A DNA stretch of 28,183 bases from JAJTHJ01 sp046316025 (GCA_046316025.1 JBKCXU010000113.1:1-28183); one strand, 5' to 3'; counted from the first letter of the stretch, positions 1 through 7,788 are shown. Made by a program: numbers and translations. The notes: generated by a model not told the origin, from the letters alone.

Positions 1-165
1 GAACAAGTTCTTAAAAATATTGGAATGATAATTGTTAAATACACAAACGTCGAATGAACAGAAATTGCTTGAAAAGTATGTTAAAATGAGGAATGCTTTC
101 TAAGTCGGGAACGCATTTTAAATTAGGAACATGTTCTGAATCATCTAGAAATAATAAAAACCTCC
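1..165. other. AT-rich segment at the window edge, no gene recognised
   Basis: The first ~165 bases are rich in A and T, in sharp contrast to the roughly 70% GC of the rest. No credible gene is seen on either strand. On the minus strand, the transcription direction of ureB, ureC would be expected to start here but nothing resembling its N-terminus is present. The segment could be an inserted element, a foreign junction or a contig-end artefact. The ureB reading frame ends inside it, at 141. Confidence 0.6.
71..142. repeat. degenerate 18-bp tandem repeat
   Basis: Three consecutive 18-mers at 89-106, 107-124 and 125-142 align base for base with the pattern RGGAAYRYWTTYTRARTY. A more diverged fourth unit may lie at 71-88. 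On the minus strand the same period gives a six-residue repeat of the form (V/I)-P-x-(L/F)-x-x in an open frame. The repeat lies wholly in the AT-rich edge segment. Its origin is unknown. Confidence 0.5.
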
Positions 166-587
166 CTCCAGTTCCACTTCTCCCCCCCCCCTTCACGGGG
201 AGGGGCTGGGGTGGGGATGGGTTTCCATTTGCGGGCAGAACCCATCCCCCTCCCAACCTCCCCCTTGAAGGGGGAGGAGCGATGGAGCCGACCCATCACC
301 TTGCCCTGGAACCCGTAAACGATCCGCTCGCCCGCCAGCGCAACGAGTTCGACCGTGCGTTCCTGCCCCGGCTCGAAACGCACGGCAGTGCCGGCGGTGA
401 TGTTCAGCCGGAAGCCGCGCGCCGCAGCGCGGTCGAAGGCGAGCGCCTCGTTGGTCTCGTGAAAGTGATAGTGCGAGCCGACCTGGATCGGCCTGTCGCC
501 CGTGTTGGCCACCGTCAGCCGCAGCGTCTTGCGGCCCGCGTTCAGTTCGAGGTCGCCGGACACGACCAGCAGTTCACCGGGGATCAT
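141..587 (-). CDS. ureB: urease subunit beta, C-terminus extended by repeat-derived sequence
   Basis: This is the structural beta subunit of urease, which assembles with gamma (UreA) and the nickel-containing alpha (UreC) subunit to hydrolyse urea in the cytoplasm. The family core is unmistakable from residue 1 to about 102, with the motifs MIPGE, GDRPIQVGSHYHF and AGTAVRFEPG. The ATG at 587 has a good ribosome binding site (AGAGG), and the ureA stop lies 10 nt upstream. Family members are normally about 100-106 aa, but this frame is 148 aa. Residues from about 103 to 136 are encoded by a palindromic repeat (179-279) and the last ~12 by AT-rich flanking DNA. The natural C-terminus has therefore been replaced. 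The fold is probably complete because the insertion falls at the very end. Whether the tail is tolerated is inference. Confidence 0.92.
   Translation of the reverse strand: MIPGELLVVSGDLELNAGRKTLRLTVANTGDRPIQVGSHYHFHETNEALAFDRAAARGFRLNITAGTAVRFEPGQERTVELVALAGERIVYGFQGKVMGRLHRSSPFKGEVGRGMGSARKWKPIPTPAPPREGGGEKWNWREVFIISR
179..279. repeat. palindromic repeat family 1, copy 1
   Basis: Imperfect inverted repeat with arms at about 179-223 and 239-279. The right arm contains CTCCCCCTTGAAGGGGGAG and is identical over 41 bp to the right arm of the copy at 5998-6116. The arms are separated by about 15 bp. The element encodes the C-terminal extension of ureB. The reading frame through it has no stop, as in the second copy. 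No transposase is present, so it resembles a non-autonomous intergenic repeat. Confidence 0.85.
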
Positions 588-597
588 CGTGTCGCCT

Positions 598-900
<303 letters not shown>

Positions 901-954
901 CGGGGCACTCCGAGCGAGTGGCAAAACGTCAGCAAGAAGAATGCCGTCCCGACC

Positions 955-1503
955 TCAGTTCGGGCGAACGATCCCGCACGCCAACGGCGGCCCGGACTTG
1001 CCGTCCGGCTGCGTCGTGTAGTCGTCCGCCTCCGCGCTCACCACCACCGCGCGGGCGAGCACGCTGGTCGGGCCGGACAGCGCCAGCGCGGTGGTCTCAA
1101 AGGCCTCTTGCACCATGCCCTCGCCGTCGGACTGCTGATTGCGCAAATCGCCGGCATGGTGCTCGCCGCGGCCCGGCCGCCCGTGCGGCGCCTTGGTCGG
1201 ATTGAAGTGCCCGCCCGGCGCGGCGCAGTCGCCTTTGTCGTGCACGTGCAAGCCGAAGGCGCGATTGGGCGGCAGCCCGGTGAGCGCCACCCGAACGACG
1301 ACGATGTTGCCGTACTGCTGGAAGCGCACGGCACCGTCCACGCGGCCGCCACCCACGGGCTGCATCCGCGCGATGGCGCTGGCGTCCGGCGTGCCGAACA
1401 GGCGGTCGGCGATGCCGCTACTCTCTTCGCGCTCGGTGCGCGAGGCACAACCGGCGAGCAGGGCCGCGCACAGCGCGAGCGTCGAAACCAAAGCGCGAGG
1501 CAT
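955..1503 (-). CDS. Cu/Zn superoxide dismutase-like lipoprotein lacking a copper ligand
   Basis: Product of 182 aa with a lipoprotein signal (LLAGC, lipidated Cys19), so probably membrane-anchored outside the cytoplasm. The SodC fold is clear: H86 and H88 (GLHVH), H99 (GGHFNP), H107 (PHG), H116 and D119 (HHAGD), and the disulfide pair C93 and C176. The zinc site therefore looks complete. Two usually invariant residues are changed. The last copper ligand, the His expected in the VVHxxxDD motif, is Ser156 (VVVSAEADD), and the arginine just before the ACG motif that guides superoxide is Pro173. Known family logic says this should impair or abolish dismutase activity. It may act in metal binding or copper handling, or have decayed. 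The start at 1503 has a GGGAG site. It lies in the urease operon between the PEP mutase-like gene and ureA. Confidence 0.88.
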   Translation of the reverse strand: MPRALVSTLALCAALLAGCASRTEREESSGIADRLFGTPDASAIARMQPVGGGRVDGAVRFQQYGNIVVVRVALTGLPPNRAFGLHVHDKGDCAAPGGHFNPTKAPHGRPGRGEHHAGDLRNQQSDGEGMVQEAFETTALALSGPTSVLARAVVVSAEADDYTTQPDGKSGPPLACGIVRPN

Positions 1504-1567
1504 TCGCGTCTCCCGGGAAGTCTGCCTAACGGCAACGGTCGCGAGCGTAGCGAAAGCTGCCGCGCGG

Positions 1568-2398
1568 TCAGCGCGGCCCGCCGGCGGCAAACAGCGCATC
1601 GAGCTCGGCGCCCGAGGCCGCCTGCGCGAACTCGTCGAAGCTGCCGCGCTCGGCCAGTGCGCGCGCCGCCTGCATAAAGCCCGCCCAGGCGCAGCGCGCC
1701 AGTGCCCCGCCGACGCTGACGCGGCGCACGCCGAGCGCGGCGATTTCCGCCAGCGTCAGTCCCAGCGGCTTCCATACCAGCACATTGACCGGCTTGGGCG
1801 CCACCGCCGCCACCACCGCGGCGATCTGCTCGCGCGTGGCGAGGCCCGGCGCGTACAGGCAGTCGGCGCCGGCGTCGGCATAGGCGCGCAGGCGGGCGAT
1901 GGTCTCGTCGAGGTCGGGCCGCCCATGCAGAAAGCACTCGGCCCGACCGACCAGCAGCGTGTCGCCACCGTCGGCATCGATCGCCGCGCGCGCGGCGCGC
2001 AGGCGCGCAACGGCGGCGTCGAGGTCGTACAGCGGTCGGGCCGGGTCGCCGGTGGCGTCTTCGATCGACAAGCCGGCAATACCCGTGTCCAGCGCGCGGC
2101 GCACGTTCGCCGCCATCCCCGCCGGGTCGTGCGCAAAGCCATTCTGGAAATCTGCATTGAGCGGCAGGTCCGTGGCCGCCGCCAGCTCGCGCAGGTGGGC
2201 GAGCGTTGGCTCCAGCCCGACTGGCCCATCCGCCCGCCCCTGCGACCAGGCAAAGCCCGAGCTGGTCGTCGCCAGCGCCTTGAAGCCGATGTGCTCCAGA
2301 TAGCGCGCACTGCCCGCGTCCCAGGGGTTGGGCAGCACAAAGCAGCCGGCGGTGTGCAGTTGGCGGAAGGCCTGGCGCTTCTGAGCGGTGCTAGGCAT
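1568..2398 (-). CDS. isocitrate lyase/PEP mutase family protein
   Basis: Product of 276 aa belonging to the PEP mutase/isocitrate lyase superfamily, an alpha/beta barrel that makes or breaks C-C or P-C bonds of small oxo-acids with Mg2+. Visible motifs are LPNPWDAGSAR (22-32), TTSSGFA (44-50), the Mg/substrate loop NADFQNGFA (81-89), IED (112-114), GRAE (151-154) and KPVNVL (202-207). The substrate cannot be assigned. The family includes methylisocitrate lyase, oxaloacetase and phosphonopyruvate hydrolase as well as many uncharacterised proteins of this length. The ATG at 2398 has GAGG about 10 nt upstream. The gene sits 29 nt after ureD and 64 nt before the SOD-like gene, inside the urease operon, where no role for it is established. 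Confidence 0.88.
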   Translation of the reverse strand: MPSTAQKRQAFRQLHTAGCFVLPNPWDAGSARYLEHIGFKALATTSSGFAWSQGRADGPVGLEPTLAHLRELAAATDLPLNADFQNGFAHDPAGMAANVRRALDTGIAGLSIEDATGDPARPLYDLDAAVARLRAARAAIDADGGDTLLVGRAECFLHGRPDLDETIARLRAYADAGADCLYAPGLATREQIAAVVAAVAPKPVNVLVWKPLGLTLAEIAALGVRRVSVGGALARCAWAGFMQAARALAERGSFDEFAQAASGAELDALFAAGGPR

Positions 2399-2427
2399 GG
2401 CGAGTGTTCCTCGATGCGGTTGGAAGT

Positions 2428-3240
2428 TCACGTGGCCCAGATGCGCGGCGCGATTGCCGCGCGGCCGAGGACGATGGGCCGCAGTTCGGCCCACAGCGTT
2501 TGCAGCGCCTCCCGCACCGGCTGCGTACCCGCGCCCAAGGTACGCGCGACCCACAACTGCGGCGTCAGGCGCGTGAGTTCGGGCGCGGCCTGCGCATCGA
2601 GCCGCGCGCGCAGCGCGTCGAAGTCCGCGCTGGCCAGTTGCGGGCCGGCCGCCCACAGGCAGCCGAAGACGTGCCGGCCTGCGAGCCCGATGGGCGAGGC
2701 GAGCAGCGCATCGTCGCCGTCGATGCGCGTGCGCTCGATCCACTGCAAGCGGCCGGCATGGCGCAGCCGGATCGTCTGCGCAAAGCGGCCCTGCGCGAAG
2801 GTTTCGCCGGCGGCGGCGCGGCCAAGGGCGACGATGTCCCAACCGAGCATCGAGGCGCTATCCGACAGTTCGATGTCGATTCGCGAATCGACCTGCGCCT
2901 GGTCGAAGACGATCGCCTCCTGCGGCAGCCATTCGAGCGCACCGCGCACCGTCAGGCGCACGCGCTGCGCGGCGCCGCGACCGTCGGCCTTGTACCACTT
3001 GGCCGCACCCGGCGTGGTGATCAGCGCCTGCGCGCCCGCTTCGACCGTCGCGTCGATGGCGATTTCATCGCCGCCGGCGATGCCGCCGGGCGGATGCACG
3101 AGCACCGCGTGGCACAGCGCGTCGCCTTCAGGGTAGAGCGCCTTCTGCACCGTCAGCGGCCCGCGGTGCGAGCGCGCAAGCAGCGTGCGCGGGCCGTCGG
3201 TCCGGAAGGCGAGAGTGAGCGAGGCGAGGTGGCTGGACAC
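2428..3240 (-). CDS. ureD: urease accessory protein UreD
   Basis: UreD (UreH) is the scaffold on which UreF and UreG assemble to load nickel into apo-urease. The 270-aa length is normal. Family features are the GPLTVQKALYPEG segment near residues 27-39, HPPGGIAGGDEI (49-60), the TTPGAAKWYKADG stretch (75-87) and WLPQEAIVFDQA (103-114). The start is a GTG at 3240 with no clear ribosome binding site, so the exact start is less certain than the identity. It begins 39 nt after the urtE stop and is followed by the PEP mutase-like gene. In this lineage ureD often heads the ure genes directly downstream of urt genes, as here. ureE, ureF and ureG are not in the window. Confidence 0.96.
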   Translation of the reverse strand: MSSHLASLTLAFRTDGPRTLLARSHRGPLTVQKALYPEGDALCHAVLVHPPGGIAGGDEIAIDATVEAGAQALITTPGAAKWYKADGRGAAQRVRLTVRGALEWLPQEAIVFDQAQVDSRIDIELSDSASMLGWDIVALGRAAAGETFAQGRFAQTIRLRHAGRLQWIERTRIDGDDALLASPIGLAGRHVFGCLWAAGPQLASADFDALRARLDAQAAPELTRLTPQLWVARTLGAGTQPVREALQTLWAELRPIVLGRAAIAPRIWAT

Positions 3241-3279
3241 GGCAGGCGCGACTGTAACCGGCGCCTACGTCGTCGCGGG

Positions 3280-3978
3280 TCAGATCGAGATCAACCCCCG
3301 CACGTTCTTCTCGTGCATCTGCGCGCCCGGCCCGGCGTGCGTGATCTGCCCGCGCGCCATCACGGCGTAGCCGTCGGCGAGCGACTCGGCGAAGTCGTAG
3401 TACTGCTCGACCAGCAGCACGGCCATCTTGCGCTCGGTCACCAGCCGGCGGATCACGGCGCCGATCTCCTTGATGATCGACGGCTGGATGCCTTCGGTCG
3501 GCTCGTCGAGGATCAGCAGCTTGGGGTTGGCGGCCAACGCGCGGCCGATGGCCAACTGCTGCTGCTGGCCGCCCGACAAGTCGCCGCCGCGGCGCTTGAG
3601 CATCTGCTTCAACACCGGAAAGGTTTCCAGGATGTGTTCGGGCAGCTTGCGCGCGGCGCTGCCCGACACGGGGGCGAGGCCCATCAGCAGGTTTTCTTCG
3701 ACGGTCAGGCGGTTGAAGATTTCGCGCCCCTGCGGCACGTAGCCGATGCCCAGCCGCACTCGCTGGTAGGGCGCGAGCGCGGAGAGGTCCACGCCATCGA
3801 GCTCGACCGCGCCGCTCTTGGCCGGCACCAAGCCCATCACGGTCTTGAGCAACGTTGTCTTTCCCACGCCATTGCGCCCGAGCAGCACCGTGCAGGCGCC
3901 CGCCGGCGCGGCGAGCGACACGTCGCGCAGGATGTGGCTGCCGCCGTAGTACTGGTTGAGGCTTTCGATGCGCAACAT
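3280..3978 (-). CDS. urtE: urea ABC transporter ATP-binding subunit UrtE
   Basis: One of two ATPases that power the UrtABCDE high-affinity urea importer at the inner membrane, related to LivF. The 232-aa protein has Walker A GRNGVGKT (34-41), the Q-loop region YVPQGREIF, ABC signature LSGGQQQQ (134-141) and Walker B LLILDE (154-159). The switch region reads VEQ rather than VEH, as is usual for LivF-type subunits. I start it at the ATG at 3978 because homologs begin MLRIESLNQYYGGSHIL. The upstream in-frame extension is encoded by a repeat. No good ribosome binding site precedes this ATG, perhaps because the repeat at 3980-4062 displaced it. Confidence 0.95.
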   Translation of the reverse strand: MLRIESLNQYYGGSHILRDVSLAAPAGACTVLLGRNGVGKTTLLKTVMGLVPAKSGAVELDGVDLSALAPYQRVRLGIGYVPQGREIFNRLTVEENLLMGLAPVSGSAARKLPEHILETFPVLKQMLKRRGGDLSGGQQQQLAIGRALAANPKLLILDEPTEGIQPSIIKEIGAVIRRLVTERKMAVLLVEQYYDFAESLADGYAVMARGQITHAGPGAQMHEKNVRGLISI

Positions 3979-3979
3979 T

Positions 3980-4062
3980 GGTTGACTGTCGTCTGTTGTC
4001 GGTCGACTGTTGGCTCTGCCGTCGCCCCAAACGGACAACGGAAAACAGACAACCGATAACGG
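3980..4062. repeat. degenerate inverted repeat family 3, copy 1 (urtD-urtE spacer)
   Basis: The whole urtD-urtE spacer is a degenerate inverted repeat. The left arm contains GTTGACTGTCGTCTGTTGTC and the right arm contains ACGGACAACGGAAAACAGAC. Related sequence occurs at 12791-12880, and a short fragment-like run (ACCGATCACCGATCACCGA) lies just upstream of the dhc gene at about 13380. It is non-coding, has no transposase and is consistent with a dispersed intergenic repeat. Confidence 0.6.
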
Positions 4063-4066
4063 CCCT

Positions 4067-4894
4067 TTACCTTCCCAAATACACCTCGATCACCCGCTCG
4101 TCGGCCTGCACCTGCGCCATGCCGCCTTCGGCGAGCACGCTGCCTTCGTGCAACACGGTCACGCGGCGGGCGATCTTGGCCACGAACTCCATGTCGTGTT
4201 CGACCACCACGATCGAGTGCGTGCCTTCCAGTTCCAGGATCAGCTCGGCGGTGCGCTCGGTCTCGGCGTCGGTCATGCCGGCCACCGGCTCGTCGAGCAG
4301 CACCAGCTCCGGCTCCTGCATCAGCAGCATGCCGATCTCCAGCCACTGCTTTTGCCCGTGCGACAGGCTGCCGGCGGCGCGCTGCTCGCTGCCTTCGAGC
4401 CGGATGGTCTTGAGCATGTCGGCGATCCGCGCGCGTTGCGCGTCGGTCAGGCGCGCAAAGAGCGTGGGCCGCACGCGCTTGTCGGTCTTCATCGCCAGTT
4501 CGAGGTTCTCGAAGACCGTGTGGTTCTCGAACACCGTGGGCTTCTGGAACTTGCGGCCGATGCCCAGCCGCGCGATCTCGGTCTCGGGCAGCTGGGTCAG
4601 GTCGAAGGTCTGGCCGAAGAACGCGGTGCCCGCATCGGGCCGCGTCTTGCCGGTGATCACGTCCATCATCGTCGTCTTGCCCGCGCCGTTGGGGCCGATG
4701 ATGCAGCGCAGTTCGCCGCGCTCGATGGTGAGCGACAGGTTGTTCAGCGCCTTGAAGCCGTCGAAGCTCACCGTAATGTCGTCGAGGTACAGAATCGGCC
4801 CGTGCGTGGTGTCCACGCGGTCGGGCTGCACGACGCGGCCGTAGCCGACGCTGGCGGGGCCGCCGCTGCCGTGGATAGTGGGCTCATTACTCAT
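4067..4894 (-). CDS. urtD: urea ABC transporter ATP-binding subunit UrtD
   Basis: Second ATPase of the urea importer, LivG-like. The 275-aa protein has an N-terminal extension of about 30 residues before the ABC core, Walker A GPNGAGKT (67-74), an unusual but family-typical signature LSHGQ (177-181), Walker B LVLLDE (197-202) and switch EHD (232-234). The segment GRKFQKPTVFENHTVFENL (113-131) is typical of UrtD. The ATG at 4894 overlaps the urtC stop by 4 nt (ATGA), which implies translational coupling and fixes the start. It ends with TAA at 4067, directly before a repeat that separates it from urtE. Confidence 0.96.
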   Translation of the reverse strand: MSNEPTIHGSGGPASVGYGRVVQPDRVDTTHGPILYLDDITVSFDGFKALNNLSLTIERGELRCIIGPNGAGKTTMMDVITGKTRPDAGTAFFGQTFDLTQLPETEIARLGIGRKFQKPTVFENHTVFENLELAMKTDKRVRPTLFARLTDAQRARIADMLKTIRLEGSEQRAAGSLSHGQKQWLEIGMLLMQEPELVLLDEPVAGMTDAETERTAELILELEGTHSIVVVEHDMEFVAKIARRVTVLHEGSVLAEGGMAQVQADERVIEVYLGR

Positions 4895-5967
4895 CTGCGC
4901 GCCCGTAGCTTTTCGATCAAGCCCATCAGCCCGCGCGGCAGCAGCAACGTCACCAGCACGAACAGCAACCCGAGGAAGTACAGCCAGAACTCCGGGTAGG
5001 CGACGGTGAACCAGCTCTTGGCGCCATTGACCGCAAAGGCGCCGAGGATCGGTCCAAAGAGCGTGCCGCGTCCGCCGACCGCGGCCCAGATGGCGATTTC
5101 GATCGAGTTGGCCGGGCTCATCTCGCTCGGGTTGATGATGCCCACCTGCGGCACGTACAGCGCGCCGGCGATGCCGCTCATCGCCGCGGCGAGCGTCCAC
5201 ACCGCGAGCTTGTAGGACAGCGTGCGGTAGCCCAAGAACTGCACGCGCGACTCCTGATCGCGGATGGCGGTCAGCACGCGGCCGAACTTGCCGGTCACGA
5301 GCCAGCGCGCCAGCAGCAGCGCGCCGAGCAGGTAGGCGACCGACAGCATGTACAGCGCCGTGCGCGTCTCGGGCGCGGCGATCGGCACGCCGAGGATGCG
5401 CTTGAAGTCGGTAAAGCCGTTGTTGCCGCCGAAGCCCATGTCGTTGCGGAAGAACGCGAGCATCGCGGCAAAGGTCAGCGCCTGCGTGATGATCGAGAAG
5501 TACACGCCCCTGATGCGCGAGCGGAAGGCGAAGAAGCCGAACACGAAGGCGACCAGCCCCGGCACCGCGACGACGAGAAAGATCGCCCACAAGAACGAGT
5601 CCGAGCCCGCCCAGTACCAGGGCAACTCTTTCCAGTCGAGGAAGACCATGAAGTCGGGCAGATCGTTTTGGTAGACGCCCTCGCGGCCGATCTGTCGCAT
5701 CAGGTACATGCCGAAGGCGTAGCCGCCGAGCGCGAAGAACAGACCCTGTCCGAGCGACAGGATGCCGGTGTAGCCCCAGATCAAGTCCATGGCGAGCGCC
5801 AGCACCGCGTAGCACATGAACTTGCCGAGCAGCGCGACCCAGAAGCTCGACAAGTGCAGCGGATTGTCCGGCGGCACCGCCAGATGCAGCACCGGTACGA
5901 CGACGAGAAACACCGCCGCCACCGCCAGCAGCGCCGCCCAGGCGCGGGGGGTGAAGAGGCGGGTCAC
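4891..5967 (-). CDS. urtC: urea ABC transporter permease UrtC
   Basis: Inner-membrane permease of the urea importer, LivM-like. The 358-aa protein has a hydrophobic first helix (11-31) and multiple later membrane segments. It carries UrtC-typical stretches such as LIWGYTGILSLGQGLFFALG (62-81), FRNDMGFGGNNGFTDFK and WAAVGGRGTLFGPILGA, the last including the loop that contacts the ATPases. The start is a GTG at 5967 preceded by an AAGGG site about 8 nt away. Its stop overlaps the urtD start by 4 nt. A palindromic repeat and about 166 bp separate it from urtB, so message stability or translation may differ from the upstream genes. Confidence 0.96.
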   Translation of the reverse strand: MTRLFTPRAWAALLAVAAVFLVVVPVLHLAVPPDNPLHLSSFWVALLGKFMCYAVLALAMDLIWGYTGILSLGQGLFFALGGYAFGMYLMRQIGREGVYQNDLPDFMVFLDWKELPWYWAGSDSFLWAIFLVVAVPGLVAFVFGFFAFRSRIRGVYFSIITQALTFAAMLAFFRNDMGFGGNNGFTDFKRILGVPIAAPETRTALYMLSVAYLLGALLLARWLVTGKFGRVLTAIRDQESRVQFLGYRTLSYKLAVWTLAAAMSGIAGALYVPQVGIINPSEMSPANSIEIAIWAAVGGRGTLFGPILGAFAVNGAKSWFTVAYPEFWLYFLGLLFVLVTLLLPRGLMGLIEKLRARR

Positions 5968-5997
5968 TGTGCAGCCCTTCGCACGGCACCAAGCCCA

Positions 5998-6116
5998 ACT
6001 CCCTCCCCTTCAAGGGGAGGGCGGGGGTGGGGATGGGTTGTCGGGAGTCGCGCAGCCAACGAAGGCATCGCCGAAAACCCATCCCCCTCCCAACCTCCCC
6101 CTTGAAGGGGGAGGAG
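5998..6116. repeat. palindromic repeat family 1, copy 2 (urtB-urtC spacer)
   Basis: Inverted repeat with arms at about 5998-6039 and 6076-6116. The right arm is identical over 41 bp to 239-279 in copy 1. Each arm also contains its own small palindrome (for example CCCCTTCAAGGGG). It fills most of the urtB-urtC spacer and could form a strong RNA stem-loop in the operon message. Confidence 0.88.
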
Positions 6117-6133
6117 GAACCCATGTCGCCCGC

Positions 6134-7744
6134 TCACGCCTCCGCACTCCTTCCCTTCAGCGCGAACAAACCTTGCGGGCGCTTCTGGATGAACAAGATG
6201 ATGAAGATCAGCACGAAGATCTTCGCCAGCACGGCGCCCGACCAGGGCTCCAGGAACTTCGCGATCGAGCCCAGCCCAAACGCCGCGATCACCGTGCCGG
6301 CCAACTGGCCGACACCGCCCAGCACCACCACCATGAAGCTGTCCACGATGTAGCCCTGCCCCAGATCCGGCCCCACGTTGCCGATCTGCGACAGCGCCAC
6401 GCCGCCCAAGCCCGCGACGCCGGAGCCGAGGCCAAAGGTCAGCATGTCCACCCGCTGCGTCGGCACGCCGGTGCAGGAGGCCATCGCGCGGTTTTGCGTG
6501 ACGCCGCGCACGAACAAGCCCAGCCGCGTGCGGTTGATGAGCAGCCACACGGCGGCCAGCACCGCGAGCGCGAAGCCGATGATCACGATCCGGTTGAACG
6601 GCAGCACATAGCCGCCGGCCAGTGCGATGCCGCCGGAGAGCCACGACGGGTTTTCCACCTCGACGTTCTGTGCGCCGAAGATCGTGCGGCTCGCCTGGAT
6701 CAGCAGCAGGCTCACGCCCCAGGTGGTGAGCAGCGTCTCCAGCGGCCGGCCGTAGAGCCAGCGCAGCACGCCGCGTTCGAGCGCCATGCCGATGACCGCC
6801 GTGACGATGAAGGCGGCCGGAAGTGCGGCCACCACATACCAGTCGAAGGCGCCCGGTGCGAACTTGCGAAACAGCCCCTGCACGACGAAGGTGGTGTAGG
6901 CGCCGATCATCAGGAACTCGCCGTGCGCCATGTTGATGATGCCCATCAGCCCGTAGGTGATGGCCAGGCCCAGCGCGGCCAGCAGCAGGATCGACCCCAG
7001 GCTGATGCCCGAAAACAGCGACAGCCCGATCTCCGTCGTCAGCAGCCGGCGGTTGATTTCGGCGAGCGAGGCTTCGGCCGCCTGGCGCACGCGCTCGTCG
7101 GCCTCCGCATACGTGCCGTCCTTCTGCCGCGCGACCATCGTCGCCAGCATCTGCCGCACCTGCGGGTCGGTGCTGGCGGCCAGCGCGCGGGCGGCGCGCA
7201 GGCGTTGCTCCGGGTCGCTGCTTTTCAGCGCCAGCGACGCGGCGGCGAGCTGCAGGATGGCCTTGATTTCGGCATCGGATTCGCGCTCGACCGCGCGTTG
7301 CAGGATCGGCAGCGCGTCCTCGTTGTCCGAGCCTTGCAACTCGCGCGCGGCGGCCAGCCGCGTGTCGCGGTCGGCGCTGCCGAGCTTCAGCGCCGCCAGG
7401 GCCGCGCCCAACTCGCCGCGGATGCGGTTGTTGATGACGATCGGGTCGGGGTTGGCCGGTGCAGGGCCAAGTTCGGTGCCGCTCGCCGCATCGATCAGCT
7501 TGCCGTCGGCGACGATGGCCGCGCGCTTGCCGCCGTCCACCAACACCAGTGAGTCGTTGGCGAGCGCGGTGAGCACGGCGAGCGCCCGCACGTCTTCGGT
7601 TGCGACCAGCTTGCGGATCGCCTCGACCTTGGCCTCGGTGTCTTCCGCACCCAGTTGCGCGGTGAGCGCGGGGTCGAGCGCGGCCCAAGCGCGCGTTGCG
7701 AAGAGCGCGAGCAGGCAGAACACGATCCGCAACCACGGCCTCAT
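6134..7744 (-). CDS. urtB: urea ABC transporter permease UrtB
   Basis: LivH-like permease of the urea importer. The 536-aa protein starts with a signal-like helix (4-22). It continues with a roughly 210-residue N-terminal domain of alpha-helical, HEAT-like character, presumably periplasmic and characteristic of UrtB, and then about eight membrane helices from residue ~240. Typical permease motifs are ALGLAITYGLMGIINMAHGE, RGVTQNRAMASCTGV and VVLGGVGQLAGTVIAA. The ATG at 7744 has a GGGAG site about 5 nt upstream. The gene follows urtA after a 190-nt spacer with a stem-loop and a palindromic repeat. Length and domain order agree with proteobacterial UrtB. Confidence 0.96.
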   Translation of the reverse strand: MRPWLRIVFCLLALFATRAWAALDPALTAQLGAEDTEAKVEAIRKLVATEDVRALAVLTALANDSLVLVDGGKRAAIVADGKLIDAASGTELGPAPANPDPIVINNRIRGELGAALAALKLGSADRDTRLAAARELQGSDNEDALPILQRAVERESDAEIKAILQLAAASLALKSSDPEQRLRAARALAASTDPQVRQMLATMVARQKDGTYAEADERVRQAAEASLAEINRRLLTTEIGLSLFSGISLGSILLLAALGLAITYGLMGIINMAHGEFLMIGAYTTFVVQGLFRKFAPGAFDWYVVAALPAAFIVTAVIGMALERGVLRWLYGRPLETLLTTWGVSLLLIQASRTIFGAQNVEVENPSWLSGGIALAGGYVLPFNRIVIIGFALAVLAAVWLLINRTRLGLFVRGVTQNRAMASCTGVPTQRVDMLTFGLGSGVAGLGGVALSQIGNVGPDLGQGYIVDSFMVVVLGGVGQLAGTVIAAFGLGSIAKFLEPWSGAVLAKIFVLIFIILFIQKRPQGLFALKGRSAEA

Positions 7745-7788
7745 GAGTCTCCCAGCGGCGATTCGATTGCAAAAAAACGAAGTTCGGC

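Noticed and set aside
4067..6124. A 685-codon frame apparently fusing a long N-terminus to UrtD
   Set aside because: The N-terminal part is the wrong frame of urtC plus repeat copy 2. UrtD starts at 4894 with an ATGA overlap.
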